From Cloacimonetes bacterium UBA5614 (GTDB taxonomy: Bacteria; Cloacimonadota; Cloacimonadia; Cloacimonadales; Cloacimonadaceae): DNA of 64,000 nucleotides. The translations under genes and the position numbers were made by a program. Location: NCBI GenBank assembly GCA_002424605.1, contig DIKQ01000009.1, forward strand, positions 62,001 to 126,000, given 5' to 3'. A model generated the notes under the pieces. The model worked only from the letters and a program-made list of their open reading frames with translations, was not told where the DNA came from and searched no databases. Of the stretch, positions 28,750 through 37,373 are shown one piece after another (the first letter of the stretch is position 1; each line of letters begins with the position of its first letter).

Positions 28750-28797
28750 GGATACGGGAAGGATACGGGGGCTTTCTCCCCGTATCCTCCTCGTATC
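28750..28797. repeat. 11-bp-unit inverted array, family 3
   Basis: Left arm GGATACGGGAA and GGATACGGGGG (28750-28771). After a short loop, the right arm is CCCCGTATCC and TCCTCGTATC (28778-28797). The right arm matches the left in 18 of 20 positions when inverted. The 11-bp unit length is the same as in the other two families although the sequence is unrelated. It lies between two leftward giant genes, outside any reading frame of note. Confidence 0.8.
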
Positions 28798-28870
28798 ATG
28801 CAGGGAGGAAAGACTTTTTGACTGATTTAAGTGCTGCAAAAAGCTGATGCTGTACAAGTGAGGAAAACAT

Positions 28871-28901
28871 AAAAAAAACGCCGGCGAATATCACCGGCGT
28901 T
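28871..28901 (-). terminator. Rho-independent terminator of the C25-family gene
   Basis: Minus strand AACGCCGG (28901-28894) pairs with CCGGCGTT (28884-28877), followed by a run of T to 28871. Twenty bases after the stop at 28922. Confidence 0.92.
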
Positions 28902-28921
28902 CTTATAAGTCAGGATAATGC

Positions 28922-31900
28922 TTATTTAAGCATCATCATTTTTCTGGTTTTTGTATAGCCCGGAGCTTCCAGTTTGTAGAGATACATACCAGTGGAAACA
29001 GGCCTGTTATTATTGTTCAATCCATTCCAGACAATCCTGTGCTGTCCGGCAGCTTTCACATCATTGACCAGTGTTTTCACAAGCTGGCCTTTTGTGTTGT
29101 AGATACTGAGTTTCACATTCCCGGCTTTGGCAACCGAGAAGGATATCGTGGTGGCCGGATTGAATGGATTGGGGTAATTCGGACTGAGGAAATTCACGAA
29201 CACGGGTGTCGGGTCGTCCGGATTGCCCGTAAAGGGGAAAGCCACCAGCACGAGGTTGGATGGCGCACCCTCACCGACACTATACACTGGGCTTACATAA
29301 TAGCTGTAAACACCAATCGTTTCGAGTTCTTCAGAATAACTTGTCACTGTTGTTTCAGCAACCATGTCAAAGGGATAATCCGCAAACCTGCGGTAAACCC
29401 TGTAACCCTGCACCGGATAAGTTCCTGTTTGGGGAGCAATCCAGTTCAGGTGAATAATGGAGTCTCCGGCTGCAGCGCTGTATTCCAGCATTGAAGGTCC
29501 GCTCAGGTAATCCAGGTTGAAGTCGTATTCATATGAGGGATCCTGTTCGGTGAGAAGAAACCGGGGAGACGTCTGTTCCAGATGGTATGCAAGCATCGCC
29601 GTCAAAGTATAGTCACCTTGAGGCAGATACATGGCATAAGCTCCGGCATCATCAGGATTTGAGACAATGTTGGTGTCAGTTTTGAGCTTAACCAAAGACA
29701 AGTCGTAATTGGAACCAATTTCCACATTGCCGGTAACCATCCCGGGGGTAATAAAGAAGCCGGAAATCATCACATTATCAATGAACCAGCCGGTACCCTG
29801 GACAGTGCCGTTGGAAGCGAACCTCCAGCGGAGAACCACATTCTGGCCTGCATAAGCAGACAGGTTGAAAGCAGCCTGCGACCAGTTCACAAGGTTTGTA
29901 TATCCGTTTTCACCCAGAGAATAAATATTCAGGGTAGTGTTGTAACCGCCGGTGGGAGTCAGTAAGGCAAAACTGACACCGCCATCAGTGGAGATGCTTA
30001 CGTTTCCGCCGTCATAATAGTTCTGGCAGGAAAGGTAATGCCAGAAGGTCAGCATTGCATCCGTTCCCAGGGTTATTACAGGAGTTTTGAGGATATACAT
30101 GGCATTGTTTTCATACTGCCCGGTAAGATTGGTTGCCCAGAGGTTGTTTCCTGAATAGGGCGTGACCTGCTCAGGAGCGCCATGCGCCCACCCGGACAAT
30201 GATACAAACCCGGCATTAGATGATTCGAAGTCCAGCACCAGCCCGCTGGTTCCGCAGGCAAAGGAAATGCTCTGCGTCACAGTCGGCGCATCCACGGAAT
30301 TGAGTATGAAGTTAAAAGGCAGGTTGGAATTTGCCGGAATGGCAGCATCCAGAGTTACCTCATATACAAACTGCATGATTTCATCGGGGGATACCACTGC
30401 TTTCTCTACCAGGGGATTGTTTACGGTAACGCCCAGCAGAGTTGATGTAAGCATGGCTGATAAGCTGTGAGCATCTACAAATGAGGTGTTTTTGACATTA
30501 ACAACCAGTTTAACAGTTTCTCCCGGGTCGGCAACGCCATTGTTGTTCCCGAGATAGTCGTTTACGAAGTATGAATGGTATGACAAAGCAGGCTTCTGGA
30601 CGACCAGGTTGAAAGTCCTCTGCCAATAGTTGGTATCTGTGGTTATGTTAATCACGAAAGGAAGCTGCTGCTGGTCCGGGCAATCCGCCGACACGGTAAA
30701 CCTGAAAGGCGTGGAGTTGGCCCCGATGCTCTGACCATCAATATTTGCATATGTCGCAACAGAATTTATCATCGTCACATAAGGACTGGCGCTGGTAAGG
30801 GTTGCACTGATTGATTCAGCTAATTCCTCACCGGTGTTGCTCAGATTTACAAACAGGTTCACAGTCTCATTCGGTTCTACGACATTATTGTTGCTGTCCA
30901 CCACATAAGCGCTTTCATAAACGAGATTGGGAGAGAAGTAGTATATCGGGGCAGTAGTGATATACAGCGCTTTCTGGTTGCTCAGCGGTGCTGCTGCAGC
31001 GGGATAGGTATTGTTGAAGGAATATTCCAGTCCGATGGTCTGGTCCTGATTCTGAATGCCAATGGTGGAGTAGTTACCATGCATGGAAGTGCCAGTACCG
31101 CCTACATCGACATTGTTGAATGTGTGGTATTGAATCTTGATGGGGCCATCCCCTGTGCTGGTAGGATAATAAACAGGGTTATAGAGTATTACCTGGAATG
31201 TCTCAATCGAGGTCTGGTTGTAGCCGTTTTTCATGTTGTGCCACTCTACAACGAAGTAATTGTTGGCAGAATCGTACCAGGTATAGATACCGCCGCCTGA
31301 AGTTGATAAATCGTCCCAGAAAGGAGCTATGCATGAGCTGGGGGCTCCACCCTGACCGGATCCTCCGCCGGGAAGACGCATATTTCTATAGGTGGCAACC
31401 TCGGTAACTCCCATCGCTAAGAAGCCATTGGAGCAGACAGAAATCTGGCTGTATGGCTGTCCATAGAAAACAAAGGAGAAAGGCAGATTAACGACTGCTA
31501 CGGGCTGAGCTCCCACCGGATCGCCTTCCGTACCGGTAGAACCGACGTCGGATATCGGCAAAGCAGTGCCGGCTCCGCCTTCTGAGGGAGCAATTCCTAT
31601 CCACTGATAAGTGGGACAATCTTCATATGACGTATCTGTCATATCATAAATAATATATCCGTAGTCATCCGGACCGAGAGGGTCGGTTGATAATGCGGTC
31701 ACGGTTCTCAATGTAAAATCAACGTATTGAATGAAGCCAGCATTGTTAAACAAGCGAAGCCTCATCGGTATTCTCATGCCCGGCAGCATCATTGTGCGCC
31801 CAAAAACCTGGAAAACGTCTGCGCCGGATGCTATCTGTGTACCCGGCTGAACATTACCGAAGTAGCCGATATTGTCATCCACACGAACCAGGTCATTAAG

Positions 31901-34384
31901 CGTAATCAGTTGCCCGTATAAGTCATTTACCGGTACTGTCCCGGAGTTTCTTACCGTAATTATCAGGTCCGCTGTTTCGCCCGGGTCAAGCTGAGCATTG
32001 CCCCCATCACTTATCTGATAGCCGACGAATCCCATATAGGCATCTGTCACATATAGATAATTTGGGATTACATATGTGTTCTGCTGAGAATCGGTCAAAT
32101 GCATATTGAACCTGATGACGGTATCATGAGGACAGTTGGGCGCTATTTCCACCAGAACTGGTACTATCGAGTAATTGGATTGGTTTGTGTCTATGCTGGA
32201 AAAATTCATGCTGTTATTTATAATGTTCACATACGGACTGGTGCTTGCGGCATAACCAGTTACATTAGATATCATCGCACTTGTGGTGTTGCGTACTGCA
32301 AAAAGGACTTCAAGCCTTTCGCCGCTGTTAGCGCTAAAGTTGCCGTTCCCGCTGGAGTTCCCGACGTTATCGTCATCTATCAGAGAAGTACCGGCAACAA
32401 GCGAACCGTTGGCATCAACCTGTATGGTTGACTGCAGAGGTTTGAAGTCATGCATGGAAACTGTTACAACAGCTGAGCCGGCAGTCAAAGAAGTATTCAT
32501 GAACAGGTAGGCATTTCCGCTTTCGTCAGTAAATGCGCGGCCCATTATCAGGTTGCCCTGGCTGATGGTGACAGCTGCTCCCCTTACGGGGCTGCCATTC
32601 TGGTCGACAATGACGAGGTCCAGATAATTGGTTCCCAAGGGCAGACTAGCAGGTGCATTGGAAGCAAATGTCTTTGGTATGCCTATGAAAACTTCCATTG
32701 TAGGGTCGCCCATCAGATTGCACCAGTGCGCGAAGCTTGAAACCATGGCAGGACGGGTGATGTTATAAGCATCATGGATATAAAGCCGTCCGTTCAGCAG
32801 GGCTTCACCCATGGTTCGCATTCCGTGGATGAAAATACCGGCAAAAATGCCTGAATTCAAGGCATTATTGGGCATAGTGTGCGTGCTGGATGTATACATG
32901 CCGATGGAAGTAACTGCTCCGGCAGGTACTGAAGCAGTACCTAATCTGATAAATAATTCCGTTGTGCCTGTCCCGCTGGAGTAGTTTCCGGTAGAACAGG
33001 TGATGATTACAGTATGCGGCAGTTTTACGCCGTTAATCAGGCTGCTGCCGGGGCTCCAGCCGCTCATGCCGATATAGCCGCGGTAATTAAAGAACCCGAC
33101 TCCCTGGTTTATCGCCTGGTTCATATCAGAAGGAGAGGGATCGCCGGAATACAACTCTGTGAAAGTGTAGTCCGGATTTTGCATCAGGCCTTTTTCCTTA
33201 ATCCATTTATTTATATAAATCGTGGACTGGCCTGATGGCTGAGTATCTCCCACCAGCAGCATTTTGTTCAGCCACTGGGCGGTAGGAACGTTTATGTTCT
33301 TTTCATAGAAGTAAATCTTGGAAAACAGGATATCCATCTGAGCAGTACTCTCTACCGATATTCTGCCCACAAAAACATCCCCCAGGATATCTCCGCCGGC
33401 CAGATGAGTATATGGATAATCACTGTAGCCGCCTGAAGCTGACCAGGCAGGGATATTGAGAGTGCTGCTGCCACTGTCACCTATCAGGACTATGAAGTCC
33501 GGTCTGGAGTTGATGTCGTTATATATATTCTGGATAAAAGCCTTGATATCCGTTGTTGATGTCCCGGCAACAGCTGTGCTTACCAGGCGCACATCAGCGC
33601 CTTTCTGCTTTTTCCAGAAAGCAAAATCCGCCAATAGGGTCAATGCTGCCTGGTCTGAAGTTGCACCATAAATCATCAGGTAACGGGGAGGATTGTTGGA
33701 TACCACTATATCGGTACGGATATCCCTGAAATTCAGTATTGCAGACTCGTAGGTCTTGAGGAAGCTTGAAGATATCTCGATGGGAGCATCTATTTCGTTG
33801 ATGCCGGGCCTTTCAGAAAAGGTCAGGCGAAAGTCTATCTGCTCACGAACTTCCAATTCTTTGGTTTCCGGATTCCAGGCAAAGGGATTCACCTGGATGG
33901 TTATCACCCTGAAATCTCTCAATATACTGGGGTCGCTGTATCTGATTACTTCCTGCGGATAAACTTCGTTACCCTGGTAAAACGCCTCATTTACGGACAT
34001 CAATCTGGGTGTTTCTTCAGTTCTGCCATCCTGAGCTGGATAAGGTAATATATGCTTAATCATTCTTGTATGTGTGTCCAGTACTTCAATTTCCACTGAA
34101 CCGCGATATGGTATAGCAATTGTGGTGGTCATTACAGGGAGCTGCGGCAGGCCTTCATCAATCAGATAACTGCTGTCTGCGACTTTGATTTTGTCCCAAA
34201 CTTTGCCGGATGCTATTTCCTGTTCAATCTCAAATTCCGGAATCCTAAACTGGATTTCCATGGAACCGGCACTCTTTGTACCTATAGTAAATGGCCTTGC
34301 TATGCTGTGATTTGCGCTCCAAAGAGACATGCAAATCAGCTGAATAACTGCAATAGCAATGATTAAGATGGCAGTCTTTTTCAT
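28922..34384 (-). CDS. C25 (gingipain-family) peptidase-like secreted giant with type IX sorting domain
   Basis: About 1820 residues from the ATG at 34384, which has GAGAGG 6 nt upstream and begins a signal peptide (MKKTAILIIAIAVIQLI). An earlier in-frame ATG at 34444 has no such site. A propeptide-like region (about 30-220) precedes the C25 domain (about 235-590), with YLMIYGATSDQ, FIVLIGDSG, ILGDVFVGRISVES, FFNYRGYIGMSGW and VIITCSTGNY. Cys463 is in the nucleophile position, but the residue aligned with the catalytic His is Tyr437. After it come CARDB-like and Ig-like repeats (PGETVKLVVNVKN), a domain with FSFVFYGQPYSQISVCSNGF, a jelly roll, Fn3, and the tail YPNPFNPATTISF ending KMMMLK. 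Surface exposure is likely; peptidase activity is uncertain. Confidence 0.88.
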   Translation of the reverse strand: MKKTAILIIAIAVIQLICMSLWSANHSIARPFTIGTKSAGSMEIQFRIPEFEIEQEIASGKVWDKIKVADSSYLIDEGLPQLPVMTTTIAIPYRGSVEIEVLDTHTRMIKHILPYPAQDGRTEETPRLMSVNEAFYQGNEVYPQEVIRYSDPSILRDFRVITIQVNPFAWNPETKELEVREQIDFRLTFSERPGINEIDAPIEISSSFLKTYESAILNFRDIRTDIVVSNNPPRYLMIYGATSDQAALTLLADFAFWKKQKGADVRLVSTAVAGTSTTDIKAFIQNIYNDINSRPDFIVLIGDSGSSTLNIPAWSASGGYSDYPYTHLAGGDILGDVFVGRISVESTAQMDILFSKIYFYEKNINVPTAQWLNKMLLVGDTQPSGQSTIYINKWIKEKGLMQNPDYTFTELYSGDPSPSDMNQAINQGVGFFNYRGYIGMSGWSPGSSLINGVKLPHTVIITCSTGNYSSGTGTTELFIRLGTASVPAGAVTSIGMYTSSTHTMPNNALNSGIFAGIFIHGMRTMGEALLNGRLYIHDAYNITRPAMVSSFAHWCNLMGDPTMEVFIGIPKTFASNAPASLPLGTNYLDLVIVDQNGSPVRGAAVTISQGNLIMGRAFTDESGNAYLFMNTSLTAGSAVVTVSMHDFKPLQSTIQVDANGSLVAGTSLIDDDNVGNSSGNGNFSANSGERLEVLFAVRNTTSAMISNVTGYAASTSPYVNIINNSMNFSSIDTNQSNYSIVPVLVEIAPNCPHDTVIRFNMHLTDSQQNTYVIPNYLYVTDAYMGFVGYQISDGGNAQLDPGETADLIITVRNSGTVPVNDLYGQLITLNDLVRVDDNIGYFGNVQPGTQIASGADVFQVFGRTMMLPGMRIPMRLRLFNNAGFIQYVDFTLRTVTALSTDPLGPDDYGYIIYDMTDTSYEDCPTYQWIGIAPSEGGAGTALPISDVGSTGTEGDPVGAQPVAVVNLPFSFVFYGQPYSQISVCSNGFLAMGVTEVATYRNMRLPGGGSGQGGAPSSCIAPFWDDLSTSGGGIYTWYDSANNYFVVEWHNMKNGYNQTSIETFQVILYNPVYYPTSTGDGPIKIQYHTFNNVDVGGTGTSMHGNYSTIGIQNQDQTIGLEYSFNNTYPAAAAPLSNQKALYITTAPIYYFSPNLVYESAYVVDSNNNVVEPNETVNLFVNLSNTGEELAESISATLTSASPYVTMINSVATYANIDGQSIGANSTPFRFTVSADCPDQQQLPFVINITTDTNYWQRTFNLVVQKPALSYHSYFVNDYLGNNNGVADPGETVKLVVNVKNTSFVDAHSLSAMLTSTLLGVTVNNPLVEKAVVSPDEIMQFVYEVTLDAAIPANSNLPFNFILNSVDAPTVTQSISFACGTSGLVLDFESSNAGFVSLSGWAHGAPEQVTPYSGNNLWATNLTGQYENNAMYILKTPVITLGTDAMLTFWHYLSCQNYYDGGNVSISTDGGVSFALLTPTGGYNTTLNIYSLGENGYTNLVNWSQAAFNLSAYAGQNVVLRWRFASNGTVQGTGWFIDNVMISGFFITPGMVTGNVEIGSNYDLSLVKLKTDTNIVSNPDDAGAYAMYLPQGDYTLTAMLAYHLEQTSPRFLLTEQDPSYEYDFNLDYLSGPSMLEYSAAAGDSIIHLNWIAPQTGTYPVQGYRVYRRFADYPFDMVAETTVTSYSEELETIGVYSYYVSPVYSVGEGAPSNLVLVAFPFTGNPDDPTPVFVNFLSPNYPNPFNPATTISFSVAKAGNVKLSIYNTKGQLVKTLVNDVKAAGQHRIVWNGLNNNNRPVSTGMYLYKLEAPGYTKTRKMMMLK

Positions 34385-34433
34385 ATTTATCCTCTCAACT
34401 AAGAAGTTAGTATGTATATAATGCAAGCAATTA

Positions 34434-35192
34434 TTATTCCTCATGCTTTATTTTTTCTTCCTGGATTTCTGTACGCAAAACGTCTGTATAGCTCTTGAAA
34501 ATCCGCAAAACAAAGTATGCTATTGAGAATAGCACCAGAATGATTACCCATTCAGCCTGCAGAAATATCAGATGCTCACCCAGAAAATTGTGAAACAGCT
34601 TAAAGATGACAAACACAACGACAATCCCGAAGAGGGTTGAGTTCTCTTTTCTCAGTACCCTGCAGGGACGAAAGAAATACCTGTTCGGCACATAGTTTCT
34701 GAATCTGAGAAACAGAATCGAAACCCGGGATGCATAGTTCAGGAATTGCTCCCCGAACTTTTCTTCCAGAAATTTCTCTTCTGCCAGGATGATTCTCTCG
34801 TAGTATAACCAATAGATGGTAGTGAAGATAGCGACAACCCACCAGATTCTGGAGAATAGCGCTACAGACAGCCAGATAATAAAATTACCCACATAAAGAG
34901 GATGCCTGGTCAATGAGTAAATGCCAGTCTGATTGATTTCATCTGCAATCTGCCGTTTTGTATTGCGTCCCGAAGTATTGTCTGCTGCATAGCCGACCGC
35001 TGTAACTCTGATTGCTTCGCCACCCAGGGCCATCAAAAAACATAATATATCATACAGTCCGCTCTTAATGGTATACAGATCCCTGTACACCCAAGTGCAG
35101 ATTATGGCGAAGGTAATCAGTGCAAGGGGAAGATAGCTTCTAAACCGGAACAGCCAGTTCCCCTGTGTGATCATAGCATCGTAAGCTTTCAT
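34434..35192 (-). CDS. Isoprenylcysteine carboxyl methyltransferase (ICMT/PEMT)-like membrane protein
   Basis: 252-residue integral membrane protein with about five hydrophobic segments. The core matches the ICMT/PEMT methyltransferase signature: GIYSLTRHPLYVGNFIIWLS, followed by YERIILAEEKFLEEKFGEQFLNY. The conserved RHPxY and the EE pair that contact S-adenosylmethionine are present. The two C-terminal segments (SIAYFVLRIFKSYTD) extend beyond the minimal domain. Bacterial members methylate varied lipid or isoprenoid substrates; the substrate here is unknown. It lies 49 bp before the C25-family gene on the same strand, so the two may be co-transcribed. Confidence 0.82.
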   Translation of the reverse strand: MKAYDAMITQGNWLFRFRSYLPLALITFAIICTWVYRDLYTIKSGLYDILCFLMALGGEAIRVTAVGYAADNTSGRNTKRQIADEINQTGIYSLTRHPLYVGNFIIWLSVALFSRIWWVVAIFTTIYWLYYERIILAEEKFLEEKFGEQFLNYASRVSILFLRFRNYVPNRYFFRPCRVLRKENSTLFGIVVVFVIFKLFHNFLGEHLIFLQAEWVIILVLFSIAYFVLRIFKSYTDVLRTEIQEEKIKHEE

Positions 35193-35226
35193 ACCAGATT
35201 CCGCCTCAAAGTATTATTTTATTAAA

Positions 35227-35255
35227 AGAAAAACCCGGTCTGGTCAACCGGGTTT
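35227..35255 (-). terminator. Rho-independent terminator after glnA
   Basis: Minus strand AAACCCGGT (35255-35247) pairs with ACCGGGTTT (35239-35231), followed by a T-rich run. Twelve bases past the stop at 35267. Confidence 0.88.
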
Positions 35256-35266
35256 ACTTGATAATA

Positions 35267-36688
35267 TTATTGGTTGTAATACAGCACCATCTCATAAGGA
35301 TGAGGTCGGTTGTTAACAGCGTTATGTTCTTTCATTTTCAGAGCTATGTAACTTTCAATCAGTTCCTCGTTAAAGACTCCGCTGTCGGTCAGGTAAGCGT
35401 GGTCTTCCTTCAGAGCATCCAATGCTTCTTTCAGGCTTCCGGGGATGGATTCCAGGGTTGCTTTCTTTTCTTCAGACCAGGCAAATACGTTATCGTCAAA
35501 AGGACCGAAGTTATGCTTGGTGGGGTCAATCTTGTTTTTGACTCCGTCCAGGCCGGCCAGTAACAAAGCGCTCATTGCCAGGTACGGATTGCAGGTGGCA
35601 TCACCTGTCCTGAATTCAAATCTTTTGGTCTCAGGGTCATTCACATACTTGGGAATCCTGATGGCAGCACTGCGGTTGGCAAGTCCGAAGAACAGCTTGA
35701 CCGGCGCTTCGAATCCGGGCAGCAACCTCTTGAAAGAATTAGTGCTGGGATTGGTGAAAGCGATAATGCTCTTTCCGTGCTTTAGGATACCACCGATAAA
35801 ATACAGCGCTTCCTTGGAAAGGTCTGCATATCCGCCTTTTTTGTAGAATATGTTCTTACCTTTTTTATGAAGCATCATATGGAAGTGCATGCCGTTCCCT
35901 GCCTGATTGTAAATCGGCTTTGGCATAAAAGTGGCAGTTATCCCGTTTTCCAGGGCAGTTCTGCGGATGATGTCCTTCATAACCATAGTATCATCACAAA
36001 TCTTGGGGAATTCCAGAAGTTCCGTCTCAATTTCCTGCTGGGAGGAAAGACCCACTTCATGGTGATGGTACCTGATTTTTATCCCCATATCCTCCATGAT
36101 TTCCACCATCTCCTGCCGAACTTCGTAAAAGCGGTCAAAGGGAACGTTCATGTGGTAGCCTTTGATATCCTGCTGGGAAACTCCGTCTGCGTCATCAAAA
36201 TCCTCAGGCAGTGAATCCTTGCATTCTGATGATGTGAGGGTATAGCCGGAGCTGAATTCGTCATACATAAATTCGGCTCCGTCCAAAAGGTGAAATTCCA
36301 GTTCTGGAATCCACAGGGAAGTATCGGCTACTCCGGTCTTCTTAAGGTATGCCTGTGCCCTTTGTGCAACGCTGCGTGGGTCTTTCATCACTCCGATGCG
36401 GGTCTCTGCATCACAAATGGAACAAATCAGTTCCAGGGTGGGAGTTTCAAAGAAGGGGTCGATGTGGGCGGAAGCAATGTCCGGCATCAGAACCATATCT
36501 CCGCTTTCCACTGTCCTCATTCCGGGAATGCTGCTCCCGTCAAAAGGAACGCCACGTTCCAGAACAGAATCCAGCCTGCCTGCAGGCATGGTTATGTGAT
36601 ACCATTTACCGTCCAGACCGCAGTAACGCAGGTCTATCGCCTTTATCTCGTTCTCTGCGATGAGTTTCTTCAGTTTTTTTACGTCCAT
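35267..36688 (-). CDS. glnA: Glutamine synthetase, type I
   Basis: Cytosolic enzyme making glutamine from glutamate, ammonia and ATP. 473 residues, close to the 469 of enteric GlnA. Active-site segments are visible: VPFDGSSIPGM, HHHEVGLSSQQEIE, NGMHFHMMLHKKGKN, NPSTNSFKRLLPGFEAP, NRSAAIRIP and FRTGDATCNPYLA. In enteric enzymes regulation occurs by adenylylation of Tyr in NLYDLPPEE; the aligned segment here is NVFAWSEEK with Phe402, so that control is probably absent. GGAG precedes the ATG. It is downstream of tyrS and the M50 protease on the same strand. Confidence 0.96.
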   Translation of the reverse strand: MDVKKLKKLIAENEIKAIDLRYCGLDGKWYHITMPAGRLDSVLERGVPFDGSSIPGMRTVESGDMVLMPDIASAHIDPFFETPTLELICSICDAETRIGVMKDPRSVAQRAQAYLKKTGVADTSLWIPELEFHLLDGAEFMYDEFSSGYTLTSSECKDSLPEDFDDADGVSQQDIKGYHMNVPFDRFYEVRQEMVEIMEDMGIKIRYHHHEVGLSSQQEIETELLEFPKICDDTMVMKDIIRRTALENGITATFMPKPIYNQAGNGMHFHMMLHKKGKNIFYKKGGYADLSKEALYFIGGILKHGKSIIAFTNPSTNSFKRLLPGFEAPVKLFFGLANRSAAIRIPKYVNDPETKRFEFRTGDATCNPYLAMSALLLAGLDGVKNKIDPTKHNFGPFDDNVFAWSEEKKATLESIPGSLKEALDALKEDHAYLTDSGVFNEELIESYIALKMKEHNAVNNRPHPYEMVLYYNQ

Positions 36689-36722
36689 TGTTTCTCCAGT
36701 TGATTTATTTATTTGTTTTCTA

Positions 36723-37367
36723 TTATGATGGTATGCCCATCAGACCGGTAAAGAAGCTGATAATGGGCCAGATGAATCTGCCGAAAATATTCAGTTTTAA
36801 AAGGTTGGAAATCAGGATAATGGCAAAAAAGACTATCATGCCTGTCCTTTCCTGGGCAGTGTATTTAAAATATGCCTCATCGGACAGGAAGATACCCAGC
36901 ACTTTGCTGCCGTCCAAAGGCGGGATTGGTATCATATTCAGCAGAGCCAGGAACAGGTTTATCTGGATAATGGGTACACACAGGTATGCCAGCAAAGTGC
37001 CGCTGCCGCTGATATGATAAACCACGGCAAACAGGATGGCTATCAGGACATTTGAGAGTGGTCCTGCTGCCGCACTGAGCCCCGTATCCCTTTTATAATG
37101 GTTAAAATTATAAGGATTGATGGGAACCGGCTTGGCATATCCAAACACAAAGCCCGCTGTATAATAAAGCACGAGCGGCAGGATAACGGTTCCAAACCAG
37201 TCTATATGCCTGATTGGGTTAAGGGAAAGCCTGCCCATGCGTTTGGCTGTGTCATCTCCCAGCCAGTAGGCTGTCAGGCCGTGGCTGATTTCATGGATGA
37301 TAATGGAATAGAATATGGCAGCTATCATGGCTGCCCGGAGTAAAAAGACTATCAGATTGGCTTCCAC
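36723..37367 (-). CDS. M50-family membrane zinc metalloprotease (site-2 protease type)
   Basis: 214-residue membrane protein with about six hydrophobic segments. Zinc motif HEISH at 25-29 lies in the first long helix, and LNMIPIPPLDGSKVLG carries the NxxPxxPLDG third-ligand motif. The layout matches small rhomboid-like M50/FtsH-associated proteases without a PDZ domain. Substrate unknown; the family performs regulated intramembrane proteolysis. The start is GTG at 37367, 6 bp after the tyrS stop, so translation is probably coupled. Confidence 0.92.
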   Translation of the reverse strand: MEANLIVFLLRAAMIAAIFYSIIIHEISHGLTAYWLGDDTAKRMGRLSLNPIRHIDWFGTVILPLVLYYTAGFVFGYAKPVPINPYNFNHYKRDTGLSAAAGPLSNVLIAILFAVVYHISGSGTLLAYLCVPIIQINLFLALLNMIPIPPLDGSKVLGIFLSDEAYFKYTAQERTGMIVFFAIILISNLLKLNIFGRFIWPIISFFTGLMGIPS

Positions 37368-37373
37368 TTAAAC

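Noticed and set aside
34385..34444. Earlier in-frame ATG at 34444 for the C25-family gene
   Set aside because: No ribosome site and it would put 20 polar residues before the signal peptide.
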